Shown here: in pieces, positions 21,215 through 32,549 of the stretch | How the letters are laid out: each line of letters opens with the position of its first letter | How positions within the stretch are numbered: position 1 is the stretch's first letter | NCBI GenBank assembly: GCA_951799425.1 | Contig: OX637394.1 | Coordinates: forward strand, 15,876,001 to 15,940,000 | Origin: Ilex aquifolium | Taxonomy: Eukaryota > Streptophyta > Magnoliopsida > Aquifoliales > Aquifoliaceae | Reading direction: 5' to 3' | Length of the DNA: 64,000 nucleotides | Position numbers and translations under genes: made by a program | The notes under the pieces: generated by a model | Seen by the model: the letters and a program-made list of their open reading frames with translations, nothing else | Databases searched by the model: none | What the model was told of the DNA's origin: nothing

Positions 21215-22035
21215 TGATAAGGGTGGAATTCTGGGCATGGGACGCCATGACATCGGAGCCCAATATACCTTGAGAACCCATAAGGTGGGCTTATTAGCCC
21301 AAAGGAAGTGCCTCCAATTAGCCCACGATAAAGGGCAGGAAGGGCCCTAAGATCAAGCCCAACAGCTACGGAAGATCAGCAGCCCAGGCCCGGCCCAATC
21401 CAGTAGCAGCCAAAGGACAATCTGGGAACAAGAAATCACCCCCTTGTCCTGGAAAGGGTCCCGACGCGCCACGTGTCCAAGGGACAAGGGGACCATCTCT
21501 GAAACCTAAGACAATTACGCTTCCCCGGAGATAGAAGGAGGTGATTCGTAACGATCCAGAGATCGTGGGCACAGGGGCGCCGGCTAGTGCAAGCTTTTGC
21601 AGGACAAGGACTGGAGGTCCCCACAAGGTCTGGAAAAAGGCAGGAGGAGCTGCCGGGAACCCTAGGATGAATGACCCGTATAATAGAACAGTGCTATGTA
21701 GCTGGGAGGGATCGGAGAAAAACTTCCTCTGAGGATCACCGCCTTCACCTCCCCCATTGTCTTGTCTATTCCTAGATATTCAGGAAGATAAGGCATATAC
21801 ATTTGTAAAGGTCTAGGGTCTGTAACCGACTGATACTCACCTGAAATCAATACACGACCTCAAAGAGCAAGAGACTCAATTGTAGTGGACGTAGCCTTAG
21901 TCCATCGACTAAGGTGAACCACCTATATCCTGTGTCCTTTACCCTAGATAAATCAACTTCTCACTCTAACAAACCTATTAAAACTCATTAGCGTCCCATC
22001 GATTGGGCTTGGGCTGTATTTTCCGAGGACCATCA
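21215..22035 (+). repeat. Left LTR of the Tat element
   Basis: 821 bp, TGATAAGGGTGG to GAGGACCATCA. Paired with 35415-36235. Confidence 0.92.
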
Positions 22036-22749
22036 GTTGGCGCCGTCTGTGGGAACGATTTTCATCGATTTTCTTTGAAATCTGAATTTGATGGTCTCAA
22101 TTAGGAACATGAGTAGATCTCACGCCAATCCCCAAGTTCACCAAAACCTGCCAGAGAACTATCCAGTCCCGGAGGTGGACGCCGAGGGTCACCCCCAGCG
22201 GTGAACCTCCGGTAACCTAACGAACTAGAAGCCTACCATCGAACCACGATGCAACTGATAAAGCATAACCAGGAGCTGATAGAGTGGATACAGACACATC
22301 AGCTCCCCTGGTGCCCACCGGCGCGTCAGGAACCTCCTTCACCCCCAGTAGAACATGATGCCCCTCCTCAAGAGTACCGAGCTCCACCTAATGGATCACG
22401 GAGCTTCATGAGCACAGCCATTCTGGGGAAAATCATCGGAGGAGGCACCAGGATGAACATGACGAGGACGAGGCCCACAGTCGGGCTAGGGCCGCTTACC
22501 GAGAAGACATACCACATCCCCTGTCGGATGCCATGGATCACCTATTGGAGCAAAGCTTCGCGAGCTCCAACATGAGTTGGGTAACATGAAAGAAGTGGTT
22601 AAAGGGAAAACCCCCGACACCATGGACGCTCTAGTCCAGCAAACCGAGTCGCCATTCACTCCGGAAGTCCTACATTTTCCTCTCCCCTAGAAATTCCGGA
22701 TGTCGTCGATAGAGGCTTTCGACGAAACCAAGGACCCGGTTGACCACTT

Positions 22750-23650
22750 GAACTCTTATAAGAATTAGATGGAACTCCAAGGATACCCAGATCCAATTTG
22801 CTGTCGGGCTTTAGCCATCACCCTCAAAGGATCGGCAATAGCCTGGTTCAACAGGCTACAACCAGCATCGATTTCCTCCTTCAGAGAATTATCCATACAG
22901 TTCGTATCACATTTCATCGGAGCAAGGACGTATAGGAAACCGTCCTACCATCTTCTAAGCGTTAAGCAGGGACCCAATGAGTCCCTCCGAGGCTATATAC
23001 AGCGCTTCAACCAGGAATGTCTGAAGGTGGAGAGTGTGGACAACAAGTTCGCACTGACCACTTTCATGTCTGGGCTGGGAGTACAGTCCAAGGACCTCTT
23101 CTTCTCGATAGCAAAAAACCCTCAAGCCACCATGGCCGAGGTGTTGGAAAAAGCCGAAAATACATCGACGGTGAAGAAGCCCTCCGCCTTAAAGGGGGCG
23201 CAACCCTGACGGAAGGGGAAAAGAAAAAGAGGGACCGCAGTCCCAGGAAGGAGAGGAAACATGAGCGGTCCCCAAGGAGAAATCGCTCACCAAGGAGACG
23301 AAGAGAGCCTTCTCCGAAAAGGAGAGGCAATGTCCGAGATCGCCTCGGACCCCCACCACAGGAGCTACAGCCCCGATATGCCTCGGTAAGGCTCCCGCCC
23401 TTGGTTGTCTCTATCACAGAAGTCCTGCATGAGGTTCAGAACGAGAGATTCGTTCGATGGCCACCGTGGATGAAATTCGACCCTAGGAAAAGGGATCCCA
23501 TGAAGTACTCTGAATACCACAAAGACACCGGCCATGAGACAAACGACTGTATTCAGCTAAAAAATGAGATAGAGTATTTGATCCAAAGAGGCCACCTACG
23601 ACAGTATGTGGCTGCAGAAGGAGGAGAACAGCATAACCAGAGGCGATGAG
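22750..23650 (+). other. Tat element: gag region
   Basis: Translation shows a retrotransposon gag capsid domain (AIAWFNRLQP, SIQFVSHFIGAR, YIQRFNQECLKV). It is followed by a strongly basic arginine/serine/proline stretch of nucleocapsid character and a final segment with YHKDTGHETNDC, a zinc-knuckle-like motif typical of Tat gags. Position and order fit. Treated as a fossil part. Confidence 0.75.
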
Positions 23651-23739
23651 ACCGAGCTGTGCCTCAGCCCCCACAACAACACCAGCAAGCTATAGGCAAG
23701 ATCAGAGTCATCTCGGGAGGATTTTCTGGAGGGGGTGAA

Positions 23740-24450
23740 TCCAGCTCAGCACGGAGGGCATATGCCAAGAAGGCCCGGTCAGAAGATTTCCTCGAAGTCC
23801 AGGCCATCCGGAAGTCACCCCGCCGAGAAGTGGAGATCACTTTTTTCTGATGCAGATCTCGAGGAGTGCCAGCATCCGCATGACGACCCTCTGGTCATAA
23901 AGGCGATTATCGGCAACAAAACCATACATCGGGTGCTGGTCGACAATGGGAGCTCAACAGACATCATTTTTTTGTCGGCATTTAACCAGCTCGGAATAGA
24001 GAGATCGAGGCTTAAGCCCGTGAAGACACATCTCTTGGGATTCTCGGGTGAGAGAGTCTTGCCGGTTGGCTCTATCCCTCTGGTTCTGACCATTGGGGAC
24101 CAACCCTGCCAAGTTACGACCACCGCCCGCTTCCTGGTGGTGGACGCCCCTTCTGCCTACAACGTCCTGTTGGGAAGGCCATCCCTCAATTCCATTAAGG
24201 CAATACCCTCGGCGTACCATTTGGTGATGAAGTTCCCCACCGAGAATAGGGTCGGTACGGTCAGGGGAAACCAACACCTCGCCAGGGAATGCTACGTGGC
24301 ATCAATGCGACAGAAGGAGGTGAAATCAGTCCAGCTAGAGGACTTAGACATGAGAGATGAAATGAAAACCCGGCCTACCCCTACAGAGCAGCTGGAGCCC
24401 GTGCAGTTGGACGAGGACCCAGAGCACGTAGTCTTTGTGGGCTCCATGCT
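23740..24450 (+). other. Tat element: aspartic protease region
   Basis: Shows VLVDNGSSTDIIF, the DxGSS active-site variant common in Tat proteases, followed by ARFLVVDAPSAYNVLLGRP, the conserved second half of the fold. Confidence 0.75.
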
Positions 24451-24579
24451 GCTCCCGCTCATTAAGAAGAAGCTCATTTTTTTCTGAAGGAAAATGTCAA
24501 TACTTTTGCTTGGAAGCAAAAAGATATGGAAGTGATAGATCCCGCGGTGATCGTGCACCGGTTTAGCGTGGATTCGAAC

Positions 24580-25860
24580 TACAAGCCTGTAAGACAGAAA
24601 ATGAGAAGCTTCGCGCCAGACAGGCAGAAAGCTATAAATGAGGAGGTGGCTAAGTTATTGCGAGCCAAAGCCATCCAGGAGGTCGATTACCTGACCTAGT
24701 TAGCGAATGTTGTTCTCGTGAAGAAGGTAAATGACAAATGGCGACTCTGCATCGACTTCACCGACCTTAACCGAGCGTGCTCCAAGGACAGTTTCCCGTT
24801 ACCTCGGATCGACCTAATCGTCGACGCCACAGCCGGTCATGAGCTCCGCAGCTTCATGGACGCCTTTTCCGGATATAACCAGATCAAAATGGATCCGAAC
24901 GACCAGGAGAAAACCTCGTTCGTCACAGAACAAAGAATCTTCTGCTATTAGGTGATGCCGTTCGGATTAAAAAATGACGGGGCCACCTACCAGAGGCTGG
25001 TTAACAGAATATTCCACGACAAGCTCGGCTCGACTATGGAAGTATATATAGACGACATGTTCGTGAAATCGCTAAAAGCGGAGTCCCACATTCAACATCT
25101 CGGGGAGTCGTTCGAAATTATGCGGAAGTACCGGATGAAGCTAAACCCGGCAAAATGTGCCTTTGGGGTATCAGCAGGAAAATTCCTAGGATTCATAGTT
25201 AATAGTAGAGGCATCGAGGCAAACCCGGAGAAGGTGAAGGTAGTCCTCGAAATGAAGCCCCCGACCAACACCCGAGAAATACAACGCCTCACCGAAAGAA
25301 TAGCGGCACTCAACCGATTTGTTTTGCGCTCCAGTGACAAGTGCCAGTCATTCTTCAAGGTCCTAAAGGTAGCTTTCCAGTGGAACGAAAGATGCGAAAA
25401 AGCTTTCCAGGCCCTTAAAACCTATTTAGCATCTCCACCCGTGTTGGTAAGCCCTCAGGAAGGAGAGGTCCTGACCCTTTACCTGGTTGTATCGGACTTC
25501 TCAATTAGTGCCGCCCTTGTGAAGGATAGGGAAAAAGTCCAACAACCAATCTACTTCTGCAGCAAAGACCTCCAAGGAGCCGAAGAGAGGTACCCAAAGA
25601 TGGAGAAGCTGGTGCTGGCCCTCTTAGTGGCAGCTCGGAGGCTGAGGCCCTACTTTCAAGCACACACCATCGAAATTTCAACTGACCAACCAATGAGACA
25701 GGTCCTGCATAAGCCGGAGGCATCCGGAAGACTAGTAAAATGGGCGATGGAGCTTAGCGAGTTCGACATCAAGTTCAAACCTAGGACCGCTATCAAGGGA
25801 CAAGTCTTGGCAGACTTCTTGGCCGAGTTCACCCCTCTATCCGAAGAGGGCACAGAAGAT
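24580..25860 (+). other. Tat element: reverse transcriptase and RNase H region
   Basis: Reverse transcriptase motifs include RLCIDFTDLNRAC, SGYNQI, a MPFGLKN box and the catalytic YIDDM. These are followed by the connection region and a gypsy RNase H (SKDLQGAEERYPKMEKL, then ISTDQPMR). Confidence 0.85.
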
Positions 25861-25889
25861 TAGGACAGTACCCCCAACATTCCGACCTG

Positions 25890-26320
25890 GAAACTATAAG
25901 TGGATGGGGCTTCGAACGCCCAGGGATGCGGGGCCGGACTTGTCCTGACGTCGCAAAAAGGGTATGACCTGGAGTATGCCCTGAGATTTAACTTCCAGAC
26001 ATCCAATAACGAGGCAGAGTACGAGGCCTTGATAGCGGGTTTAAGCCTAGCCTTGTCCATGGATGCGCAACGAATCGTGATCCATAGCGACTCGCAGTTG
26101 GTAGTGAGGCAAGTTGAAGAGGAATACACCGCTAGGGACGAAAAGATGGCACTCTATGTAATGAAAGTACGAAGCTTATTGGGAAAATTCGTATTGACTA
26201 AGCTGGTTCAAGTTCCCCGAGAAGCCAATGCTAGGGCTGACGCCCTGGCCAGGCTCGCTACCATCTCCTCCGACCACGACTTGTTGGGACAGGCACCAGT
26301 CGAAGTCCTCGTAGAGCCCA
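25890..26320 (+). other. Tat element: second, archaeal-type RNase H
   Basis: VDGASNAQGCGAGLVL, NNEAEYEALIAGL, IHSDSQLVV and ANARADALARLA are the four catalytic motifs of the extra RNase H found in Tat gypsy elements. It lies between the gypsy RNase H and the integrase, as expected for that lineage. Confidence 0.85.
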
Positions 26321-26549
26321 GCATAATCCTCGATGAGGAACAAGCCGACAGAGACCAAGTCGTGCCAGTCGAAGAGGGCACTTCGTGGATGGACCCCATT
26401 GTATCCTTCCTACAAGACGGGGTACTGCCAAACGACCCGAATGACGCATCCAAGCTAAGAGCCAGAGCGGCAAGATTTACACTAATCCAAGGTAACCTTT
26501 ACAAAAGAGGTTTTTTTTTTTCCATTAATGAAATGTGTGTCTGGAACGG

Positions 26550-27620
26550 AAGCAGATTATATTCTAAAAGAAATCCACGAAGGCATGTGCGACAACCACA
26601 TTGGTGCGAAAACCTTGGCAAGCAAGGCATTATGACAAGAATACTTCTGGCCAACCATGTCCAAAGATGCCAAAGAAATAGTGAAAAGGTGCCAAGCCTG
26701 CCAGATCCACGGGAACCTGCCCCACTACCCGCCCGAGCTACTCACCCCCGTGGTCAGCCCTTGGGCATTTCAACAATGGGGCTTGGATATCTTGGGGCCC
26801 CTACCAGTTGGGGTCGAACAGTGTAAGTTCGTCGTGGTCGCGGTGGATTACTTCACCAAGTGGGCTGAAGCCGAGCCTCTAGCTAAAATCACAGCGCAGA
26901 AAGTCAAGAACTTTGGCTGAAAGTCTATAATCTGTCGTTTCGGCGTCCCCAGGGCATTGGTTTCTGATAATGGGAAACAGTTCGATAATCCGATGTTCAC
27001 GAGTTTTTGCGACGAGCTAGAAATCAAAAATTACTTCTCAGCACCTACTCACCCGCAGTCTAATGGACATGCTGAGGTAACCATCAGAATCATCAAGCTG
27101 GCGCATATGACTAGGTTGGAGGCGTCTAAATCTCAATGGGTGGACCACCTCCCAGCAGTACTATGGGTGTACCGAACAACTACTCAAACCGCAAATGGTG
27201 AGACCCCGTTCAGCCTAGCATATAGAACAGAGGTCATGGCCCCCGTTGAGGTGGGTGTTTCCTCCGCAAGAGCTGAACTTTTTGATCCAATACAGAACGA
27301 AAGGTCCCTGCTGAAAAACCTCGATCTCCTGGACGAGAAGAGAGATGAGGAACTGCAACGAATCTTCTCCTACCAAAGGAGCACGGCAAGGTACTACAAT
27401 AAGCGGGTGAGAAGAAGGGGTTTCAAACCAGGCGATCTAGTGCTGAAAAAGCTACTCCCAGCCAGTAAGGATCCAGCCCATGGCAAGTTGGGGCCTAATT
27501 GGGAGGGACCATACGTTGTAAAAAGGATTGTCCGGCCTGGCAACTACGAGTTGCAAACAGAGGAAGGAAGAGGCCTACAACACTCATGGAACGCAAACCA
27601 CCTGAAACGCTACTGCCAGT
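26550..27620 (+). other. Tat element: integrase region
   Basis: A zinc-binding CQACQ follows the expected upstream histidines. The core domain shows DILGPLP, VVAVDYFTKWAEAEPL, VSDNGKQFDN and PQSNGHAE, and a GPYVVKRI-type C-terminal domain closes it. Confidence 0.85.
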
Positions 27621-27738
27621 AGAACCTCCCGAAAATCGTTGTACTTAGAGGAAGAAGAGAATTATTGTAAAAAATCCATGTTTTGTCAATGAAAGTTCCG
27701 AAAGCTTGCACTAAACAATACCTGTGAAAACCCCAGAC

Positions 27739-28110
27739 AGAAGCAACACGGCTTTTCAGCCTAAGAGCTCGTAACCTGGGAAGCGATAAGGTTTTTCAGC
27801 CTAAGAGCTCGTAAGCTCAAGAGCTTGTAAGCTCGGAAGCGACAAGGCTTTTCAGCCTAAGAGCTCATAAGCTCAAGAGCTCGTAAGCTCGAAAGTGACA
27901 AGGCTTTTCAGCCTAAGAGCTCGTAAGCTCGGAAGCAACAAGGTTTTTCAGTCTTAGAGCTCGTAAGCTCGGAAGCAACAGGGCTTTTTAGCCTAAAAGC
28001 TCACAAGCTCGGAAGCAACAAGGCTTTTCAGCCTAAGTGTTTAAGAGCCCATAAGTTGTCTAACTTTGCAGCTCAGAAACCATAAGGCTCTTCAGCCCGA
28101 AAAGGCATCC
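27739..28110 (+). repeat. Tandem repeat after the Tat integrase
   Basis: About seven imperfect units of 40-55 bp containing TTTTCAGCCTAAGAGCTCG and TAAGCTCGGAAGCAACAAGG. It separates the sense gag-pol half from the antisense half of the element. The repeated AGCTC words form many small palindromes. Confidence 0.8.
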
Positions 28111-28229
28111 CAGCGCGAAGGACAATAATATTCTCAATACACTGTCCAACAGAAAGTCCACATTTCAAGAAGCGGATATGTCAGTAGGGACCAAGAAGTT
28201 TCAAGGATTACAAGCAAAATGAAAAACGC

Positions 28230-29500
28230 CCTAGCTCCCCCCGGCGGGACCTTTCAACTTCAAATTCCCCTTCTCCAACTCAGCATTGACAGCTCTGAGG
28301 CGAAAATTCTCCTCTCTCAGTGCGTCCCTCTCAGCCTCGACTTCAACAAGCCACCTCATAAGGATCTCCACCACAGCATCATGAGAAGGCAGCAGCTGGG
28401 ATTCTGAGCTGCTCCTTGACCTCTTTCTGCTAGAAAGGGCCTCATCAGGCTCGGAGCAAGTAATGGTTTCATCAGACTCGGAAGATGAAGTGTCAGTCTC
28501 GTGGAAGGAGGAAGGCGCAAATATAATCCAACTCGAACTACCCCCTATATTAAATCGACCAAGATTCTGAGGGGTGACGAGGTCGAAAAAGCGGATCGGC
28601 GCGGCCTGCTCCACAAGACTGATCTACAACTCCTCGTTTAGAGTGAGGCTAGGGCGACCTGTTGCACAAACAAAGTCAACACAACATTTGCCAAAAAAAA
28701 GGGAGGGGGGGGAACGGTTCAATGGAAACCAGGAAGATTTTCATGTACATGCCTCGGTCACGAAAACTCCTCCAAGTGCGGGGAACCCGAACGCGATAAT
28801 TTTTTCTCATTGTGGACTCCTATGAGTCCCAAGAGACGAAGAAGAAACGCTGAGTCCACCCTTCGGGGGAACTAGGGAGACCCGAGATCAGGAGAGGGTA
28901 ACGGAACGGTCTCCAAGTGAAAGTACTAAAAATGGGAGGGTAGTCAAACGAAAGCTCGAAGAAGTAAAGGAATTGCCCAACGGTAGGGAAGTCGTCAAAA
29001 CCTTGAAGGCACCAAAAAATGAAGAAACTCACCAAGGTAGCCCAACCCTGAGGGGAAAGGCGAGAAGGGCACAACTCATAGTAAGAAAGAACCCAGGCAA
29101 AGTCTTGATGGATGGGGAAGCGAAGACCCATTTCGAATGAGCCTTCAAAAAATGGGACTTCCCGATGGGAAGAAAGACTGCAGGGCTCATCCAGGGTTGG
29201 GGCCCTGACCATAAGGTCCTCAAGGAAGTCATATTGCCTCCCTATTCCCCCCACGTCAGCGGCAGTAAGCAGAGAAGGGAGTAAGAACATGGAGTACCAA
29301 GAACCATCCAGGGCCTCCCGAGCCCGCTGTTTAAAAAGGGGAGAGGAAGAAGAAGCCATGAACTTACAAGGATGGAAGAAGGAATAAGAACAAGGTGCAA
29401 AGAAACTACCGAGAGCAAGCAACAAGAGGGTCTACGAAGGACAACGAGAATGGAAGGAGTTCTAAACACTGGGAAATAAATAGCATGCAGCAATGACGGG
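28230..29500 (-). other. Tat element: antisense module A
   Basis: Minus-strand coding DNA inside the retroelement. The N-terminal part resembles the plant gypsy-type transposon domain PF04195 (GLRFPIHQDF, CPSRLSPQGWATLV, then PEGWTQRFFFV). The second part begins IRFFDLVTPQNLGRF, continues as a serine-rich stretch with a basic RKRSRS signal, and ends in a coiled coil (EAERDALREENFRLRAVNAELE). The function of such antisense ORFs in Tat elements is unknown. A weak TATA-like word lies near 29473-29482. Treated as a fossil part. Confidence 0.6.
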
Positions 29501-29609
29501 CGACTGTTGGTTTTCTGCAATCATGACAACATTAATAATAACGACGCAAGGTAGGTGGAGGTTCACTGAAGTGAACAGCCGCTTGGTTCACTTTACAAGA
29601 AGTGAACAG

Positions 29610-32000
29610 TCGCACAGATTAATGGCTAAGGGAGCTTAACCCAAGCAAAAGATGCTCGAACCATAGAGCACAGATCGGGGGAATAGGCAGCACAAATAAT
29701 ACCCTTACTCCAAACAGACCAAGGCCTCTTTGAAGTAGGGGGCAAGAGAGAATATAGCACCAACAACCAACAACCACACCACTGCAGAAAGAAATAAAAA
29801 GTTCCATTACAAAATGAAAGTGTTTACAGGTATTGGTATTGCAAAAAAAAAACAACAAAACAACAAAAGAGTTCTGGTCTTCAAGATTGATCAGAAGGGG
29901 GAGTGGGAGGAGCAGCGTCAGGAGCACCGCCACCGGAGGGACATCAAACCGCTGCTGAAACTGCTCGAGATCCAAGCCAGGGAACCTCTCTATTGCTTGG
30001 TCAGCAAAATTGAAGAACCCGTCCACAAAAGCCTTAGTTGCCTCCAACCTAGCCTTCTCAATCTCTGTTCGCTGGTCTTCTACCAGCTGGCGCTCAGCAG
30101 CCAAGGATTTATTCAGTTCAGCAATAACAACCCGGGATTCTTTCAGCTGGTTCGCCAGCAAATAGCGGGTGACGACAGAACTCAACAGGTCCTCCATCTG
30201 GGCATCATGATCCTCTCTCGAGCGAGTCAGTTCTTCCCTAAGGGAAACCTCGGCTGAGATACTGGCAATCAACTGCTTAAAGGTCTGAGCCCGCTGCTCG
30301 AGGACCTGCTCCAATTCCTTCTCAGTGGTCAGACCCTAGCTCAAGAACTCGGAACTCCGCTGGTGAGCCTCAAGGACCTCAGCAGCCCTCCTTTGGACAT
30401 CATTCCTCAACATGTAAATCTCCCTCCCGAGTGCGCAGACATGTGTCGCCGACTAAAAACAAAGGGACGTTATAGGATGCTGAGAAGGTTGGAGCAAAGA
30501 GAAAAGCAGGACATACCTCAAGGAGGGCATGAAGCGCGTCGCGGCTTCGAACTTGGAAATGAAGGTCAACAGAACGCCGCAGGTCAGCTCGGGGGATCAA
30601 TTCCATCAGCGCACGGCTGCTCAAGCTCACATCCCTGAGCAGGCTCACCTCGAGATCAACGGCGGAAGCCGGGGGGGCACGAGTCGAGCTGGGACCAGCC
30701 GCACTGACCAATGAAGGGCCTCGCCGAACTGGCACTCCCACAAGGTCGACCACAACTGTACCCACAGTGGCTTCCCCAACATCAGGTCCTGATCGAGACA
30801 CCGAGACCTCGGCAATAGAGACAGGAACCTCGCCAACAGAAGCAATCTCACCAACAGAGGCAGAAGTCTCGGACTCTGCGACTACACCCAAGACCTGTTC
30901 AGAAACCGTTCTCCCCCAATCTGGCCCTCTTCGCCGGAGGCTCTGAGCTCCTAGTCCGCCTCCTCTCGTCCACGCGCTCCACGATCATGTGGCGTTGGGT
31001 AACCAGGTACAAAGGGACTGCACAAATAAAGCTGAAAACGGAGTAAGATTTCGAACGAGGAAACAGGGACAAGGTGTCAGATACTCACGGCCGCCTGGTG
31101 GCGAAATCAGCTCGGGATGCATCAACTCGAGATAAGAAAAAGGAAGGCGGGCCCGGGCTTGGTCGACCCGAGCCTACTCCCCGACAGTTAAAGGTGGGAG
31201 CTCGCCTACAACAAAGACAAATAATGCCGTTATTAGAAGCAAAGGAAAAAGGGGCAAAAACAAGCATCAACAAGCCGAGAAGTAAGGACTCACCTAAATT
31301 CCTGCGCTGTCCCCAAGCCGTGGGGACCCTAATCGATGCCGAAAATTGGGAACCAAACTCCCAGCCATCTTTAGAAACGAAGAAATATCTTCTCCTCCAT
31401 CCTTCAGGGCACGTCGGGAGGTCCCGAATAGGAATTTCACCCCCTCGCCTAGCGACGAAGTAATAGAATTCAGACACTTCCTTCGGGTGAAAAAAATGGA
31501 GGAATTCTGTCACGCTAGCCCCTAGATTGGGGGAATAACCTCCCCCACGCTACAGTGAAGGCCAACAACACCGCCCAACCTGACAGAAGAAGTATGACAG
31601 GACAGAGACTAAAGAAGTGCAGAACCTCTCGAATGAAAGAAGGGAGTGGGAACCGGAGCCCTAACAGGAAGGGGCCTCAAAGAAACAAGCCTCATCCCTG
31701 ACCAGGCAATGAAACCTACGCGAAGCGGCATGGCACACAACCACTCCTAGGGGAAACTCAAAGCGCCTAGCGATGGACTGAGCCTCTTCCTCATCAATTT
31801 CGCTGACTTCTATGTCGGGGAAGAGTCGTTCCATAACGTAGCGTGGAGAAGATGGGGTTCTAGCCATCAACGCAGAAATCAAATGGAGTTTCCTAAAAAT
31901 ACCAGGGAAAATGGAGCGTCACAACAAGAAGGAGAAGTAGAAAACCTGTTTCGTGCCCAGGACGAGGCAATCATTCTCCGAGAATGCCTATTTATAGATG
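29610..32000 (-). other. Tat element: antisense module B
   Basis: A second minus-strand module of the same plan. It includes a PF04195-like end (PEGWRRRYFFVSKDG), a serine/valine-rich middle, a coiled coil (ELNKSLAAERQLVEDQRTEIEK) and a tail KAFVDGFFNFADQAIERFPGLDLEQF. That tail matches the tail of module C. A TATA box reads TATAAATA on the minus strand at 31989-31996, about 107 bp before the first ATG of the module (31882). Confidence 0.6.
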
Positions 32001-32549
32001 CTACAGACAGGCCCCATCACTTTCGCTGGATGCATTTAATACACGTCCCTCGCATTTAAGGAGAGGGACACGTGGCACCACAGGGAGTTACGGGGCATCA
32101 CTTTCGAGGAGCCACTAACCCCACCGGAGGCGCACGTTCTCAAATGGATGAAACTGTCAAGTCTGGAATACGTGGAAAGAACTAAGAAAATACCAAAACG
32201 GCCCCAGGGAACCCAAACGTAGGTACCCGAAGAGGAACAAGATCGGGAAAGTGCCTGATTTGGACCAGCTCGGCTGAATGAAGGGGACAGCCCAAACAAG
32301 CCTCGTTTTCACCCACCACCATTACCTAACGACGACTTAAAAACCGCGAGCTCGGGCCTCAGGGTTAGTAGTAAAACCTACAACGGCATAGTCCGAAAAA
32401 TATACAAGTACATCACCCAAAAGGCACAACCATAGGAAATGAAAGACCAGCAATAGTATTCTCATTACACCTAAGAAACTTCAACGAAGTGTTTTTAGGA
32501 CAAAAGTCATCAGGGATTACAGGGAGAAATGAGAAGAAATAGCCACAGC

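Noticed and set aside
23064-23417. Minus-strand frame opposite the gag region of the Tat element
   Set aside because: Shadow of the basic arginine-rich sense sequence. Its composition mirrors the sense strand, unlike the antisense modules, which have their own motifs and TATA boxes.
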